Source of the DNA: Agathobaculum desmolans ATCC 43058
GTDB taxonomy: Bacteria > Bacillota > Clostridia > Oscillospirales > Butyricicoccaceae
NCBI RefSeq assembly: GCF_000701665.1
Contig: NZ_JNJN01000010.1
Coordinates: 1-62,625, forward strand
Reading direction: 5' to 3'
DNA length: 62,625 nucleotides
Shown: piece after piece, positions 7,936-15,685 of the stretch
How positions within the stretch are numbered: the stretch's first letter is position 1
Layout of the letters: every line of letters starts with the position of its first letter
Notes under the pieces: generated by a model
Databases searched by the model: none
What the model was told of the DNA's origin: nothing
The model's input: the letters and a program-made list of their open reading frames with translations, nothing else
Program-made: the position numbers and the translations under genes

Positions 7936-9321
7936 TCAGCGGTCCACAACGGGGATCTCGCTGTCGTCCTGCTCATCCAAATGGTTCAGATAATGCCGCG
8001 TTTCCTTAGCGATCACGCCCGACAGCAGCAGCACGGCAATCAGGTTGGGCACAGCCATCAGCGCATTAAGAATGTTGGCCACCGTCCATGCCAGATCGAG
8101 CGAAAGCACCGGACCGATGGCGATCACGGCGATAAACACCAGTTTGTACGGCAGCATCCCTTTGGCGCCGAACAGGTACTCGCAGCAGCGTTCACCGTAA
8201 TACGACCAGCCGAGAATGGTGGAGTATGCAAAGGTGATGATGCCGACCACAAGGATCAGCGGTCCGACGACCGGGATCTGCGAAAAGGCTGCGGTGGTCA
8301 TCTGACCGCCGTCCGCAAACTGCTCCATGTTGATGCCGGGATTTTTCATAACCGTGGTGACCAGCACCAGACCGGTCATCAGGCAGACAACAACAGTATC
8401 CCAGAATGTGCCGGTTGCCGAAACCAATGCCTGCCGCACGGGGTTGCGCGTTTGTGCTGCCGATGCGACGAGCGGGGCCGAACCAAGACCGGATTCGTTG
8501 GAGAACAGACCGCGCGCTACGCCGTACTGCATCGCCAGACGGAGACCGCCGCCGGTCAGGCCGCCTGCGACTGCACCCGGCTCAAAGGCCAGTGTCAGGA
8601 TCGCCTTGAGGGCGGGCAGAATGAAATCGTAGTTGATGCAAAGGATAATGATGCAGCCCAATACATAAAAGGCCGCCATAAAAGGTACAAGCTTTTCGCA
8701 CACGGTGGCGATTGACTGAATGCCGCCGATGATGACGACCGCTGTGATCACCGCGAAGGCGATGCCGATGACCAGCGGTGGGATATGGATCGGGCTGTTG
8801 CCCTGAATGACTTCGGAGATCGCATTGATTTGCGTGCCGCAGCCGATGCCGAATGAGGCGACCATCGCAAGCGCTGCAAATGCCATGCCCATGCGTTTCA
8901 TGTGCAGGCCGCGCTCCAGTGCGTACATCGCGCCGCCCTGCATGCGGCCGTCCCTGGTCTGCACGCGGTACTTGACTGCGATCAGGCTTTCCGCATACTT
9001 GGTGGCGATGCCGAATACGCCGGTCAGCCAGCACCAGAACACAGCGCCCGGGCCGCCGAGGAATACCGCCGTACCCACGCCGACAATATTGCCCGTGCCG
9101 ATGGTGGAAGCCAGCGCGGTCGTCAGCGCCTGAAACTGACTGACATCGCCCGGAGAATCCGGATCTTTTTGAACCGACAGCCTGATGCCGGTAAAGGTCT
9201 TGCGCTGGATAAAGCCGGTGCGCACCGTCATAAACAGGTGGGTGCCGAATAACAGAAGAATCATTGGCAAGCCCCAGATCCAGTTATCGATCGCAGTGAC
9301 AAAATCAGAAAATGCGTGCAT
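7936..9321 (-). CDS. Alanine/glycine:cation symporter (AGCS) family protein
   Basis: 461 aa, the usual length for this family. A polytopic inner-membrane protein with about ten hydrophobic helices. The AGCS signature region 'FQALTTALASTIGTGNIVGV' and the loop 'GGPGAVFWCWLTGVFGIATK' are clear, as is 'RGLFSNESGLGSAP'. It imports alanine and/or glycine with sodium. The start is ATG at 9321 after a GGGGG ribosome binding site, downstream of a good promoter. It is monocistronic and converges on the composite repeat. Confidence 0.93.
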   Translation of the reverse strand: MHAFSDFVTAIDNWIWGLPMILLLFGTHLFMTVRTGFIQRKTFTGIRLSVQKDPDSPGDVSQFQALTTALASTIGTGNIVGVGTAVFLGGPGAVFWCWLTGVFGIATKYAESLIAVKYRVQTRDGRMQGGAMYALERGLHMKRMGMAFAALAMVASFGIGCGTQINAISEVIQGNSPIHIPPLVIGIAFAVITAVVIIGGIQSIATVCEKLVPFMAAFYVLGCIIILCINYDFILPALKAILTLAFEPGAVAGGLTGGGLRLAMQYGVARGLFSNESGLGSAPLVASAAQTRNPVRQALVSATGTFWDTVVVCLMTGLVLVTTVMKNPGINMEQFADGGQMTTAAFSQIPVVGPLILVVGIITFAYSTILGWSYYGERCCEYLFGAKGMLPYKLVFIAVIAIGPVLSLDLAWTVANILNALMAVPNLIAVLLLSGVIAKETRHYLNHLDEQDDSEIPVVDR

Positions 9322-9383
9322 ATGCGTTCCCCCTTACAATTGTGCAGGACTGCCGGTACAGACCTGCGCCGCAATATAGTAGC

Positions 9384-9412
9384 ATTATAACGTATCAGCA
9401 GGATGAAATCAA
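9384..9412 (-). promoter_or_regulatory. Promoter of the AGCS symporter gene
   Basis: On the bottom strand TTGATT (9407-9412), 17-base spacer, TATAAT (9384-9389), about 60 bases upstream of the start codon. Confidence 0.65.
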
Positions 9413-9476
9413 GATGACACTGTTTTCGGGGAGAAAAGAACATTTTTCTGATTATCAAAAAAAATTCAAAAAAAGA

Positions 9477-9506
9477 TTGACACAGAGGGGATATCTGTGG
9501 TATCCT
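9477..9506 (+). promoter_or_regulatory. Promoter of tRNA-Arg
   Basis: TTGACA (9477-9482), 18-base spacer, TATCCT (9501-9506), 50 bases before the tRNA. Confidence 0.6.
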
Positions 9507-9555
9507 AATTAGGCAGTCAAGAGTAACGGCGGCACACAAGAGAAAGTTCATATTT

Positions 9556-9632
9556 GCGCCAGTAGCTCAGTTGGATAGAGTGTTTGGCTACGAACCAAAA
9601 GGTCGGGGGTTCGAATCCCTTCTGGCGTACCA
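9556..9632 (+). tRNA. tRNA-Arg (anticodon ACG), attachment site of an integrated element
   Basis: A full cloverleaf: acceptor GCGCCAG pairs with CTGGCGT (one G-T pair), D-arm, anticodon stem TTTGG/CCAAA around CTACGAA with anticodon ACG, T-arm GGGGGTTCGAATCCCTT, discriminator A and encoded CCA. The 3' 45 bases are duplicated at 23050-23094, so an element integrated here and left the tRNA intact on this side. Confidence 0.95.
9588..9632 (+). repeat. attL, 45-bp direct repeat in the 3' end of tRNA-Arg
   Basis: The segment from the anticodon loop through CCA is identical to 23050-23094. This is the core of a tyrosine-recombinase attachment site in a tRNA gene. The crossover most likely falls in the anticodon loop region. 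Confidence 0.93.
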
Positions 9633-9637
9633 GATTA

Positions 9638-9670
9638 AACCGTTATTTCAAACGAAATAGCGGTTTTTTC
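9638..9670 (+). terminator. Terminator supplied by the element behind tRNA-Arg
   Basis: AACCGTTATTTC (9638-9649), loop AAAC, GAAATAGCGGTT (9654-9665), then TTTTC. It lies just inside the element and so ends the tRNA transcript after integration. The original-looking terminator is beyond attR at 23111. Confidence 0.8.
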
Positions 9671-9709
9671 TTAACTTTTTGCACTGTTTTGAAATTCTGC
9701 AATTTTGCC

Positions 9710-9731
9710 TTGGTGTTTATTTGGTGTTTAT
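9710..9731. promoter_or_regulatory. Putative integrase arm-type sites, left
   Basis: TTGGTGTTTAT occurs twice back to back (9710-9720, 9721-9731), about 80 bases inside attL. The same tandem 11-mer pair is found near attR. Tandem repeats at both ends of an integrated element are usually arm sites bound by the integrase N-terminal domain. Confidence 0.6.
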
Positions 9732-9775
9732 GGGTCAAAAAATCGGGCGTTCCCGCTGATGGGAGCGCCCTTTTT

Positions 9776-11143
9776 CTATGCCTGTTTTTTGATCGCGTTT
9801 AGAATGTCGTTTAACGTATCCGCCGCAGCCGCATCCGCGCTTTGGATTGCATGTGCATAGATATTTGCGGTAGTGCTGGCTTGGGAATGACCGAGACGCG
9901 CTGACACGGTACGCAGGTTTGTTCCGCTCGAAATCAGCAGCGTTGCGTTAGTATGCCGCAGGCTGTGGATTGTTACGGGCGGCAGATCGTTGCGTTTGAC
10001 AAAGTCGCTGAACCAGTTTGTCAATGTGTCAGGGCGGAAGGGCGCACCGTTCCAGCGGGTAAATACACGGTCGCTTTCGTGCCACTGGTCGCCTATCCTT
10101 AACCGCTCTTTGTTCTGCCATGCTCGGTATTCTCTGAGCATAGGAATACAGTTAGACGGTAGTTTAATAGCTCGCTGAGAGCTTGCCGTCTTGGGTGTGT
10201 CGTCTAACAATCCCTGACCGGCAATATAAACCGTGTTGCGCCGGACTTGCAGCACAGCGTTTCCGAAGTCTATATCACTCCATTGCAATGCGCATAGCTC
10301 GCCGCGCCGCAGGCCAGTATTGATCAGCAATAGAATCATGGTGCGGTATTGTATTGGCTCACAGTCCAATAAAGCGATGAGCTGCGCCGCTTGCTTTTCA
10401 TCAAGATAGCGGGCTTCTTTCCGCTCGGCTCGTGGTGCTTTGACCCGCTTGCAAGGGTTCGAGGGGATAAGCTGCCACTGCACAGCGGTTTCCAGCATGG
10501 AGGATAACAGCCGGTGATAGTGCAGCAGTGTTTTCCCTGAAAGCGTTTCCTTACCGGTTGGTTCAAATACATCATCGAGCGGGCGTTTCAGGGCGGCACT
10601 GATCTTTTCGGCACTGCGGCGGCTGATATTACGACCGGCTGACAGCGATTCGATTGTGCCTATGCTCACGCCTGCTGATGCAGCAAACGCAGATTGCGTT
10701 GTGGATAATAACGACTTGAAGTCGGTTTTGCAGCTGTATTTTGTGTCGGCACGCACGCCTGCTTCACCGAGGTTGGCATAAAAAGCAGTGATATGATTGG
10801 GGCGCAGCTTATCAAGGCGAATATGCCCCAGCGCAGCAAGTACACGCGGCATCAGCGCGGTATATGTGGCAAAGGTTCGGGGTTTTAGCTGCTTCTCGGC
10901 ATAATCAGCAAACCACTTTTCCGCAAAGTCAGCAAACTTAATATTCCCGTCCAGGACTTGACCAGTACGGCATTTTTCTTCAAATAGAACTGCCTGCCGG
11001 TCGAGTTCTTTTTTTATCTGCCGCGCTGTCATGCCCTGCTCGGGTGCCCATGTCATCGTGCGGCGTATCTGCTTGCCGTTCAGATCGTAGCCGCAGGATA
11101 CAACGATTTTATAGCTGCCACCGCGTTTTTGGATTGTCGCCAT
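9776..11143 (-). CDS. int: Tyrosine integrase with an internal helix-turn-helix insertion
   Basis: 455 aa. Residues 1-60 form an arm-binding domain ('MATIQKRGGSYKIVVSCGYD'). The core-binding domain starts near 70 and is interrupted at about residues 145-195 by an XRE-like HTH segment, 'STTQSAFAASAGVSIGTIES' followed by 'ISRRSAEKISAALKRPLDDVF'. The catalytic domain has R in 'NTGLRRGELCALQW', 'HSLRHT' (HxxR), 'LGHSQASTT' and the tyrosine in 'NIYAH'. It would catalyse integration and excision at tRNA-Arg. The gene points at attL with 140 bases between, the usual position. Confidence 0.93.
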   Translation of the reverse strand: MATIQKRGGSYKIVVSCGYDLNGKQIRRTMTWAPEQGMTARQIKKELDRQAVLFEEKCRTGQVLDGNIKFADFAEKWFADYAEKQLKPRTFATYTALMPRVLAALGHIRLDKLRPNHITAFYANLGEAGVRADTKYSCKTDFKSLLSTTQSAFAASAGVSIGTIESLSAGRNISRRSAEKISAALKRPLDDVFEPTGKETLSGKTLLHYHRLLSSMLETAVQWQLIPSNPCKRVKAPRAERKEARYLDEKQAAQLIALLDCEPIQYRTMILLLINTGLRRGELCALQWSDIDFGNAVLQVRRNTVYIAGQGLLDDTPKTASSQRAIKLPSNCIPMLREYRAWQNKERLRIGDQWHESDRVFTRWNGAPFRPDTLTNWFSDFVKRNDLPPVTIHSLRHTNATLLISSGTNLRTVSARLGHSQASTTANIYAHAIQSADAAAADTLNDILNAIKKQA

Positions 11144-11166
11144 TTAATCACTCCGCTTTCTCGCAA

Positions 11167-11688
11167 TTAAAACGGTTTATTTCCATCAAGTCGGTCTAAG
11201 GTCTTATTGATTGCAGATTCGACACAAGCGGCAAACATATCGTCATCTAAGGTTCCCTCGCGATTGAGCGCAGATAGAGATTCGATGGTACGAAAGTATG
11301 AGATGATATCGCTGTCTTTAGTTTCAATTGCTGCTACTTGTTCCAAAGCGGGATCTTCATAAAAAGATATCCAAATTGAACTTTCGCTCGGTTCGCGCAT
11401 GAAGTACGCGAAAACCCGCAGCACCGTTTTAAGGTCTGGCGCAAGTGGCGTTTTATCCTCTCTTGAAGCTGTGGTTGAAAGGCCGCACAACCAATCCAAA
11501 GAGCAATTGTGCGCAATTGCAATTTGCATAGCAATTTGAATGGATGGACTTTTCTGTCCAGATTCATAGGCCGACAATGTGGCGGCTGTAATTCCAGCCT
11601 TTTTGGCAAAATCCTTTTGCGTTAATCCCAAACGCGCGCGCAATTCGCGTAAATGTTTTGCGAAAGTCGCTTTTTCTTGTTCTCCCAT
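11167..11688 (-). CDS. CI-like repressor (XRE family)
   Basis: About 173 aa. ATG 11688 is preferred over the upstream ATG/GTG because AAGGAC lies about nine bases from it. Residues 8-65 are a standard XRE domain: 'LRELRARLGLTQKDFAKKAG' then 'ITAATLSAYESGQKSP'. The C-terminal half is acidic and unrecognised, with no visible S24 peptidase motif, so RecA-driven self-cleavage is not suggested. It is divergent from the Cro-like gene and probably represses the shared intergenic region. Confidence 0.85.
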   Translation of the reverse strand: MGEQEKATFAKHLRELRARLGLTQKDFAKKAGITAATLSAYESGQKSPSIQIAMQIAIAHNCSLDWLCGLSTTASREDKTPLAPDLKTVLRVFAYFMREPSESSIWISFYEDPALEQVAAIETKDSDIISYFRTIESLSALNREGTLDDDMFAACVESAINKTLDRLDGNKPF

Positions 11689-11867
11689 AATCATCACGTC
11701 CTTTTTTGAATTTTAACATCAAAAAGAAAACAAGTCAACAACAAAAAGCAAAACGCGCAAAACATTGCAGATTTATATAATTTATAAAAAAACGCTTGAC
11801 TTTTTTCATCATCGCTGTATTATAGAAACAACAGCATAATCATCAATTTTAGGAAAGGGGATTTGAA
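11689..11867. promoter_or_regulatory. Divergent switch region between repressor and early genes
   Basis: AT-rich. A rightward promoter is visible: TTGACT (11796-11801), 16-base spacer, TATTAT (11818-11823), 45 bases before the Cro-like gene. Short repeats of CAACA and CAAAACG type near 11735-11765 may be operators. No clean palindrome was found. Confidence 0.55.
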
Positions 11868-12050
11868 ATGAAAAACACTGACATCCGTACTGAGGTCAAA
11901 AACGCCGGTTTGCATCTTTGGCAGATTGCGGACGGTTTAGGCATCAATGACGGGAACTTTTCCCGCAAGCTGCGGCATGAATTGCCGGACGAAGAAAAAG
12001 CGCGTATCCGCGCTATTATCACAGAGCTGACCCGCAAGGAGGCGATCTGA
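11868..12050 (+). CDS. Small Cro-like HTH protein
   Basis: 60 aa with AGGAAAGGGG before the ATG. One HTH unit covers most of it: 'HLWQIADGLGINDGNFSRKL' followed by 'RHELPDEEKARIRAII'. This is a common first early gene of Firmicute phages and conjugative elements. It is divergent from the repressor, the position of Cro. Its stop overlaps the next start (TGATG). Confidence 0.75.
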   Translation: MKNTDIRTEVKNAGLHLWQIADGLGINDGNFSRKLRHELPDEEKARIRAIITELTRKEAI

Positions 12051-12295
12051 TGCCCGCACGCATGAGATTTCCTGCACAGGCCTTAGAAGAACTGCGCAAG
12101 CTCGACCCGAACACAGCGGTTAGCCTGCGGATGATTCGGCGGCTGGTAAGCTCCGGTGCTGTTCCATCTGTTCCGGTGGGGGCGGGCAATCGTAAGCTGC
12201 TGAACTTTGATGCGCTGCTGGAATATCTGGAAAGCCCGCACGAGGAAGTGCAGGTGCAAGGTATCCGGCGCGTTGATGAGCGTGCATGCACCTGA
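12050..12295 (+). CDS. Excisionase/MerR-like small DNA-binding protein
   Basis: 81 aa. A winged-helix segment is seen: 'SLRMIRRLVSSGAVPSVPVG' then 'NRKLLNFDALLEYL', the pattern of excisionase-family (AlpA/Xis-type) proteins where arginine-rich recognition is followed by 'R-K-hydrophobic-N/D' in the wing. Its start overlaps the upstream stop. It may direct excision together with the integrase; a transcriptional role is equally possible. Confidence 0.7.
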   Translation: MPARMRFPAQALEELRKLDPNTAVSLRMIRRLVSSGAVPSVPVGAGNRKLLNFDALLEYLESPHEEVQVQGIRRVDERACT

Positions 12296-12313
12296 GGGGA
12301 CGGTGGACAAGTC

Positions 12314-12613
12314 TTGAGAATTTCGGAATACTTACCAACCGGCAAAGAGAATGCAATCCCCAGCAGGGCACTTGCTGACATGCTCGGCTTTGATACGGTG
12401 CGCGAGCTGCAAAAGGCCATCGAGAGGGAACGGCAGTCAGGCGCGGTGATTCTCTCCACCTGCACAGAGGGCGGCGGCTATTTCCTGCCCGCCAACGAGA
12501 CAGAGATCAGGGAGTTTATCCGCACCTTGTCGAACCGTGCCAAGAATACCCGCCGTTCCATGGAAAGCGCACTGGATGCGCTGGACGGCATGACCGGACA
12601 AATGCGGCTGTAA
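12314..12613 (+). CDS. Conserved phage HTH protein of unknown role
   Basis: 99 aa, reading from a TTG at 12314 (GGTGG seven bases upstream). The N-terminal part 'SRALADMLGFDTVRELQKAI' looks like a winged-helix unit that senses 'a domain, then ERERQSGAVI', followed by 'GYFLPANETEIREFIRTL' and a charged helical tail. Proteins of this type precede DnaD-like or Rep genes in Firmicute phages. No function is known to me. Confidence 0.65.
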   Translation: MRISEYLPTGKENAIPSRALADMLGFDTVRELQKAIERERQSGAVILSTCTEGGGYFLPANETEIREFIRTLSNRAKNTRRSMESALDALDGMTGQMRL

Positions 12614-12627
12614 GGCGGTGGGCGCAC

Positions 12628-13332
12628 TTGTCAGACAAATTCATTATCTTGCCGGAGCAAGTGTGCTTCGACAGGAATCTTTCACCGATGGCGCGGTTGC
12701 TGTATGGTGTGATTGCGTCGTTATCGGCAAAGGACGGCTTTTGCTGGGCACAAAACAGGTTCTTTGCTGATAAGTTCGGAGTGCAACCGGAAACTATTTC
12801 ACGGGCTATAAACTCGCTCGAATCAGCGGGATATATTCGCCTTGAATTTGAAGGCAGCGGGAAGGAAATTCGACGCATTTATACCCTTGATAATTTTGTC
12901 ATACCCCTTGACGAAAAAGTCATACCCCTTGACAAAAAAATCAATAACCCTTGCGAAAAAAGTCAAGGCACCCTTGACGAAAAAGTCAAACATATAAATA
13001 CAAGAGATATAAACAAAGATATATGCGCATGCGCATTTGCGCAGTTTTGGGAAGCGTACCCTAAGAAGCGCGACAAGGCCAAAGCAAAAAAGGCATTTGA
13101 CAAGCTCGGCGCAGACCAAGATTTACTTAACGATATCCTTGCCGCGCTGGAATGGCAAACCAAGCTGCCGGACTGGACGAAAGACGGCGGGCAGTATATC
13201 CCTTTTGCAAGCACTTACCTGAACGGCCGCAGGTGGGAGGATGAACCGCCGGCCGCAGCGGCTCAGCCGAAAGCACCCAAGCTAAAAACAATCATTGATG
13301 AGAACGGAAACGAGGTGGCGCAATTTTGCTGA
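12628..13332 (+). CDS. Replication initiator-like protein with N-terminal HTH, origin inside its gene
   Basis: 234 aa from a TTG start. Residues 1-85 form a winged HTH typical of phage replication proteins: 'LSPMARLLYGVIASLSAKDG' then 'FGVQPETISRAINSLESAGY'. Residues 90-125 are encoded by a tandem DNA repeat (see the origin entry). The C-terminal part 'FWEAYPKKRDKAKAKKAFDK' with 'YIPFASTYLNGRRWED' is the conserved tail of DnaD/helicase-loader-type phage proteins. It probably binds the origin in its own gene and brings in the helicase encoded next, whose start overlaps its end. Confidence 0.82.
   Translation: MSDKFIILPEQVCFDRNLSPMARLLYGVIASLSAKDGFCWAQNRFFADKFGVQPETISRAINSLESAGYIRLEFEGSGKEIRRIYTLDNFVIPLDEKVIPLDKKINNPCEKSQGTLDEKVKHINTRDINKDICACAFAQFWEAYPKKRDKAKAKKAFDKLGADQDLLNDILAALEWQTKLPDWTKDGGQYIPFASTYLNGRRWEDEPPAAAAQPKAPKLKTIIDENGNEVAQFC
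12881..13036 (+). other. Putative replication origin: five iterons plus AT-rich unwinding region
   Basis: Five tandem 20-23-base repeats of the form ACCCCTTGACGAAAAAGTC lie at 12881, 12901, 12922, 12943 and 12965; the first is the most diverged. They are followed at once by about 38 bases of almost pure A/T (12988-13025) and a palindrome ATGCGCATGCGCAT (13023-13036). Repeat 4 is shifted one base relative to the reading frame yet keeps the DNA motif, so the motif rather than the peptide is conserved. Iterons plus an AT-rich stretch inside the initiator gene is the lambda-ori arrangement. Confidence 0.78.
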
Positions 13333-14597
13333 ACGATAATTTTCTAACTGCCGAAAACGCGGTGATCGGGGCTTGTCTGGTTGACCCTGCCCTGTGGCGG
13401 GTGGTGCTGGACAAGCTGCACAGGGACGATCTGTATTCCGATTTCAACCGCGAAGCCTATGACGCGGCACATCGGTTTGATCTGGACGGCAAAGAGCCGC
13501 CTAACGCGGTAGAGATCGCGGACGCGGGCATAGATCGCAATATCCTGTATGGCTGTATGGAAATTGCGTGCGCAGAGCGCGATTTAGACCGCTCCATCGA
13601 GCTGGTAAAGAAAGAAGCCCGCCGCCGCGAACTGGTGACCATCGGCAGACTGCTGGAAGATGGCGCATTGAACGGAGAGGAACCGGATGCGCTAATCGCC
13701 GAAACAGAGCGGCGTATTTCTGCGCTGGATCACCGAGACAGCGGGCAGTTGTTAAACAGCTTTGATATTGCAGCCGCCTTTTACGGCTTCCGCGACCAAA
13801 TCAGCGGGAAGCTCATCAAAACAGGGCTGGAACCGATTGACAGCACATTGGGCGGCGGCATGCTGCCGGGCGGGTTTTACATACTGGCGGCACGCCCCGG
13901 CTGCGGTAAAACCGCGCTGGCTTTGCAAATCGCGGACAACGCAGCGAAAGAGGGCGCGGTGCTGTTTGTGTCGCTTGAAATGGATGTTTCCCAACTGCAG
14001 GCGCGGCGGCTGTCAAGGCGCACGGGCATATCCTCCTCGCGGCTGCTGCTGGATGAGCATTTAACCGCTGGGGAATGGCAGGCGGTGAAAACAGCAAATG
14101 CGGAACTGGCGCACTTGCCATTGTATGCCAACGGAAAAGAGGGCTGCACCGTCCTTGATGTGCGCTCGATGGCACGCCATATCAAGGGGCTGTCGCTGAT
14201 TGTGATTGATTATCTGGGGCTGCTGCATCCGGAGCGCAGCCGGTCAAGCCGGTATGAAGAAATCACCGCAATATCGAACAGCTTGAAGGGTTTGGCACGG
14301 TCGCTTAAAATTCCGGTGCTGTGCTTGGCGCAGCTTAACCGCGCCAGTGAACAGCGGGCGGATAAAACCCCCGGTCTTGCCGACCTACGGGACAGCGGCG
14401 CAATCGAGCAGGACGCGGACGCAGTGCTGCTGATGCACCGCCCCGATCTGTACGAGAGTGAGCGCGGGGAACTGGTCTTTGTGTCTGCACAGGTCGCAAA
14501 GAACCGCCATGCGGGCATGAAATCATTCCAACTGGGATTCAGCTTGCAGACAGGCCGGTTTATCCCAGTTCAGGGAGGGGTCAGGTATGACGTTTGA
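13326..14597 (+). CDS. dnaB: Replicative DNA helicase, DnaB type
   Basis: 423 aa, TTG start overlapping the previous stop, GAGGTGG eight bases upstream. The N-terminal DnaB domain begins 'AENAVIGACLVDPALW'. RecA-like core: Walker A 'ARPGCGKTALALQIA' near residue 188, 'FVSLEMDVSQL' (motif 1a), Walker B 'LIVIDYLGLL', 'LAQLNRASEQR' and 'DLRDSGAIEQDAD'. It is slightly shorter than chromosomal DnaB (about 440-450 aa), as is usual for phage copies. It unwinds DNA at the fork and is loaded by the upstream protein. Confidence 0.93.
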   Translation: MLNDNFLTAENAVIGACLVDPALWRVVLDKLHRDDLYSDFNREAYDAAHRFDLDGKEPPNAVEIADAGIDRNILYGCMEIACAERDLDRSIELVKKEARRRELVTIGRLLEDGALNGEEPDALIAETERRISALDHRDSGQLLNSFDIAAAFYGFRDQISGKLIKTGLEPIDSTLGGGMLPGGFYILAARPGCGKTALALQIADNAAKEGAVLFVSLEMDVSQLQARRLSRRTGISSSRLLLDEHLTAGEWQAVKTANAELAHLPLYANGKEGCTVLDVRSMARHIKGLSLIVIDYLGLLHPERSRSSRYEEITAISNSLKGLARSLKIPVLCLAQLNRASEQRADKTPGLADLRDSGAIEQDADAVLLMHRPDLYESERGELVFVSAQVAKNRHAGMKSFQLGFSLQTGRFIPVQGGVRYDV

Positions 14598-14904
14598 TGA
14601 GATGAAAAAGGGCGCATACCGCGGCGCCGCCGTACCGGACGGGATGACGGAAAACGAGCGGTTTCAATTCGTAGCTGCCCGCCGCGTATACGCCGGTTTC
14701 CGCAGCGGTGAAATCGACCGCACCGAAGCAGAGCCGATGATTGCATTTATCCGGGATTATTCCCATCTGCAAATCAGGGAAAAACGGTCGCTTCTGCAAT
14801 ATATCTTTGCGCTGCTCTGCGCAGATGCGGGCAATGGGGATTCGGAAGCCTTGACGCTTTCTAAGTTTGTGGCACGGTTGCAGAGCAGCATGGGGAGACG
14901 ATGA
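14587..14904 (+). CDS. Small phage protein of unknown function
   Basis: 105 aa. Its start overlaps the helicase stop by 11 bases, with GGGAGGGGTC upstream, so translation is coupled. It is helical and charged with no recognised domain; one segment is 'RRVYAGFRSGEIDRTEAEPM'. It lies between helicase and nuclease in the replication module, which suggests an accessory replication role. Confidence 0.65.
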   Translation: MTFDEMKKGAYRGAAVPDGMTENERFQFVAARRVYAGFRSGEIDRTEAEPMIAFIRDYSHLQIREKRSLLQYIFALLCADAGNGDSEALTLSKFVARLQSSMGRR

Positions 14905-14935
14905 CGGTTTATGACTAATCAGGAGGTGTTAACTT

Positions 14936-15391
14936 ATCGGTAAATCATCCCAGAGAAAGGGTGCACAGGGAGAACGGGAGCTTGCGGCCATCTTACATGA
15001 CGCATTAGGCGTGGACACTAAACGCGGCACAATCCCCTATGGCGGGTCTGCTGATGTGGAAGGGCTGCCGTTTGTCCATGTTGAGTGCAAGCGCGTAGAA
15101 AATTTATCGCTTTATAAGGCTTTTGAGCAATCTTCCAGAGATGCCGCCAAAACTGGCGATATTCCAGCGGTATTTCACCGAAGAAATCATAAACCGTGGG
15201 TAGTAATCATGTCTTTGTCGGACTGGATTATGTTTTATCGGGCATATTGCGGAATTAGTGGACATTACACGCGCGAGGACTTTAGTCGACCACAAGTGGG
15301 CGAAAAACGGCGAGCCGTGGCTGGTGGGCAAGGATGTGGCGCAGGCGCTGGGGTATCAAAATGCAAGCAAGGCAGTGATGAGCCATGTTGA
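14936..15391 (+). CDS. Holliday junction resolvase-like nuclease, probable AUC start
   Basis: The frame reads 'GKSSQRKGAQGERELAAILH', 'RGTIPYGGSADVEGLPFVHV', 'ECKRVE' and 'HRRNHKPWVVIMSLSDW': an endonuclease of the PD-(D/E)xK type common in phage replication modules (E in GEREL, D in SADV, ExK in ECKR). A stop codon lies two codons before GKSS, and the only codons left are CTT and ATC. AGGAGG is nine bases before ATC (14936), so AUC is the likely start, or an ATG was lost. After 'SDWIMFYRAY', where relatives end, the frame runs on about 45 residues over the next gene. Confidence 0.7.
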   Translation: MGKSSQRKGAQGERELAAILHDALGVDTKRGTIPYGGSADVEGLPFVHVECKRVENLSLYKAFEQSSRDAAKTGDIPAVFHRRNHKPWVVIMSLSDWIMFYRAYCGISGHYTREDFSRPQVGEKRRAVAGGQGCGAGAGVSKCKQGSDEPC

Positions 15392-15659
15392 CGCTGAGGA
15401 CAAGCGGTTTGAAATGCTTTCGGTATCGGATTCCCAAAATGGGAATCTGGTCAAAACCGCAATCATCAACGAAAGCGGCCTGTATTCCCTTGTGCTGTCT
15501 AGCAAGCTGCCGGGTGCGAAAAAGTTTAAGCGCTGGGTGACAAGTGAGGTTCTGCCATCGCTGCGCAAGCACGGATTATACGCAGCAGATGAACTGCTGA
15601 ATAATCCAGATCTGGTGATTCAGGCGATGGAGGCACTGAAGGACGAACGCGCGAGATAA
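15258..15659 (+). CDS. Bro-N antirepressor, C-terminally truncated
   Basis: 133 aa from a GTG start with no good ribosome binding site. The Bro-N domain is clear: 'NGEPWLVGKDVAQALGYQNA', 'INESGLYSLVLSSKLPGAKK', 'FKRWVTSEVLPSLRKHG'. Full-length phage antirepressors continue with a KilA-C/ANT domain. Here the reading stops shortly after, at 'MEALKDERAR'. It overlaps the preceding nuclease frame by 134 bases, which together suggests a deletion joined the two genes. Confidence 0.75.
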   Translation: MDITRARTLVDHKWAKNGEPWLVGKDVAQALGYQNASKAVMSHVDAEDKRFEMLSVSDSQNGNLVKTAIINESGLYSLVLSSKLPGAKKFKRWVTSEVLPSLRKHGLYAADELLNNPDLVIQAMEALKDERAR

Positions 15660-15685
15660 AAAAACAGGATAAGGAGTAAAAAACA

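Noticed and set aside
12881-12987. Tandem repeats considered as a CRISPR array
   Set aside because: Units are 20-23 bases with no spacers, lie inside a coding gene and adjoin an AT-rich region, which fits iterons.
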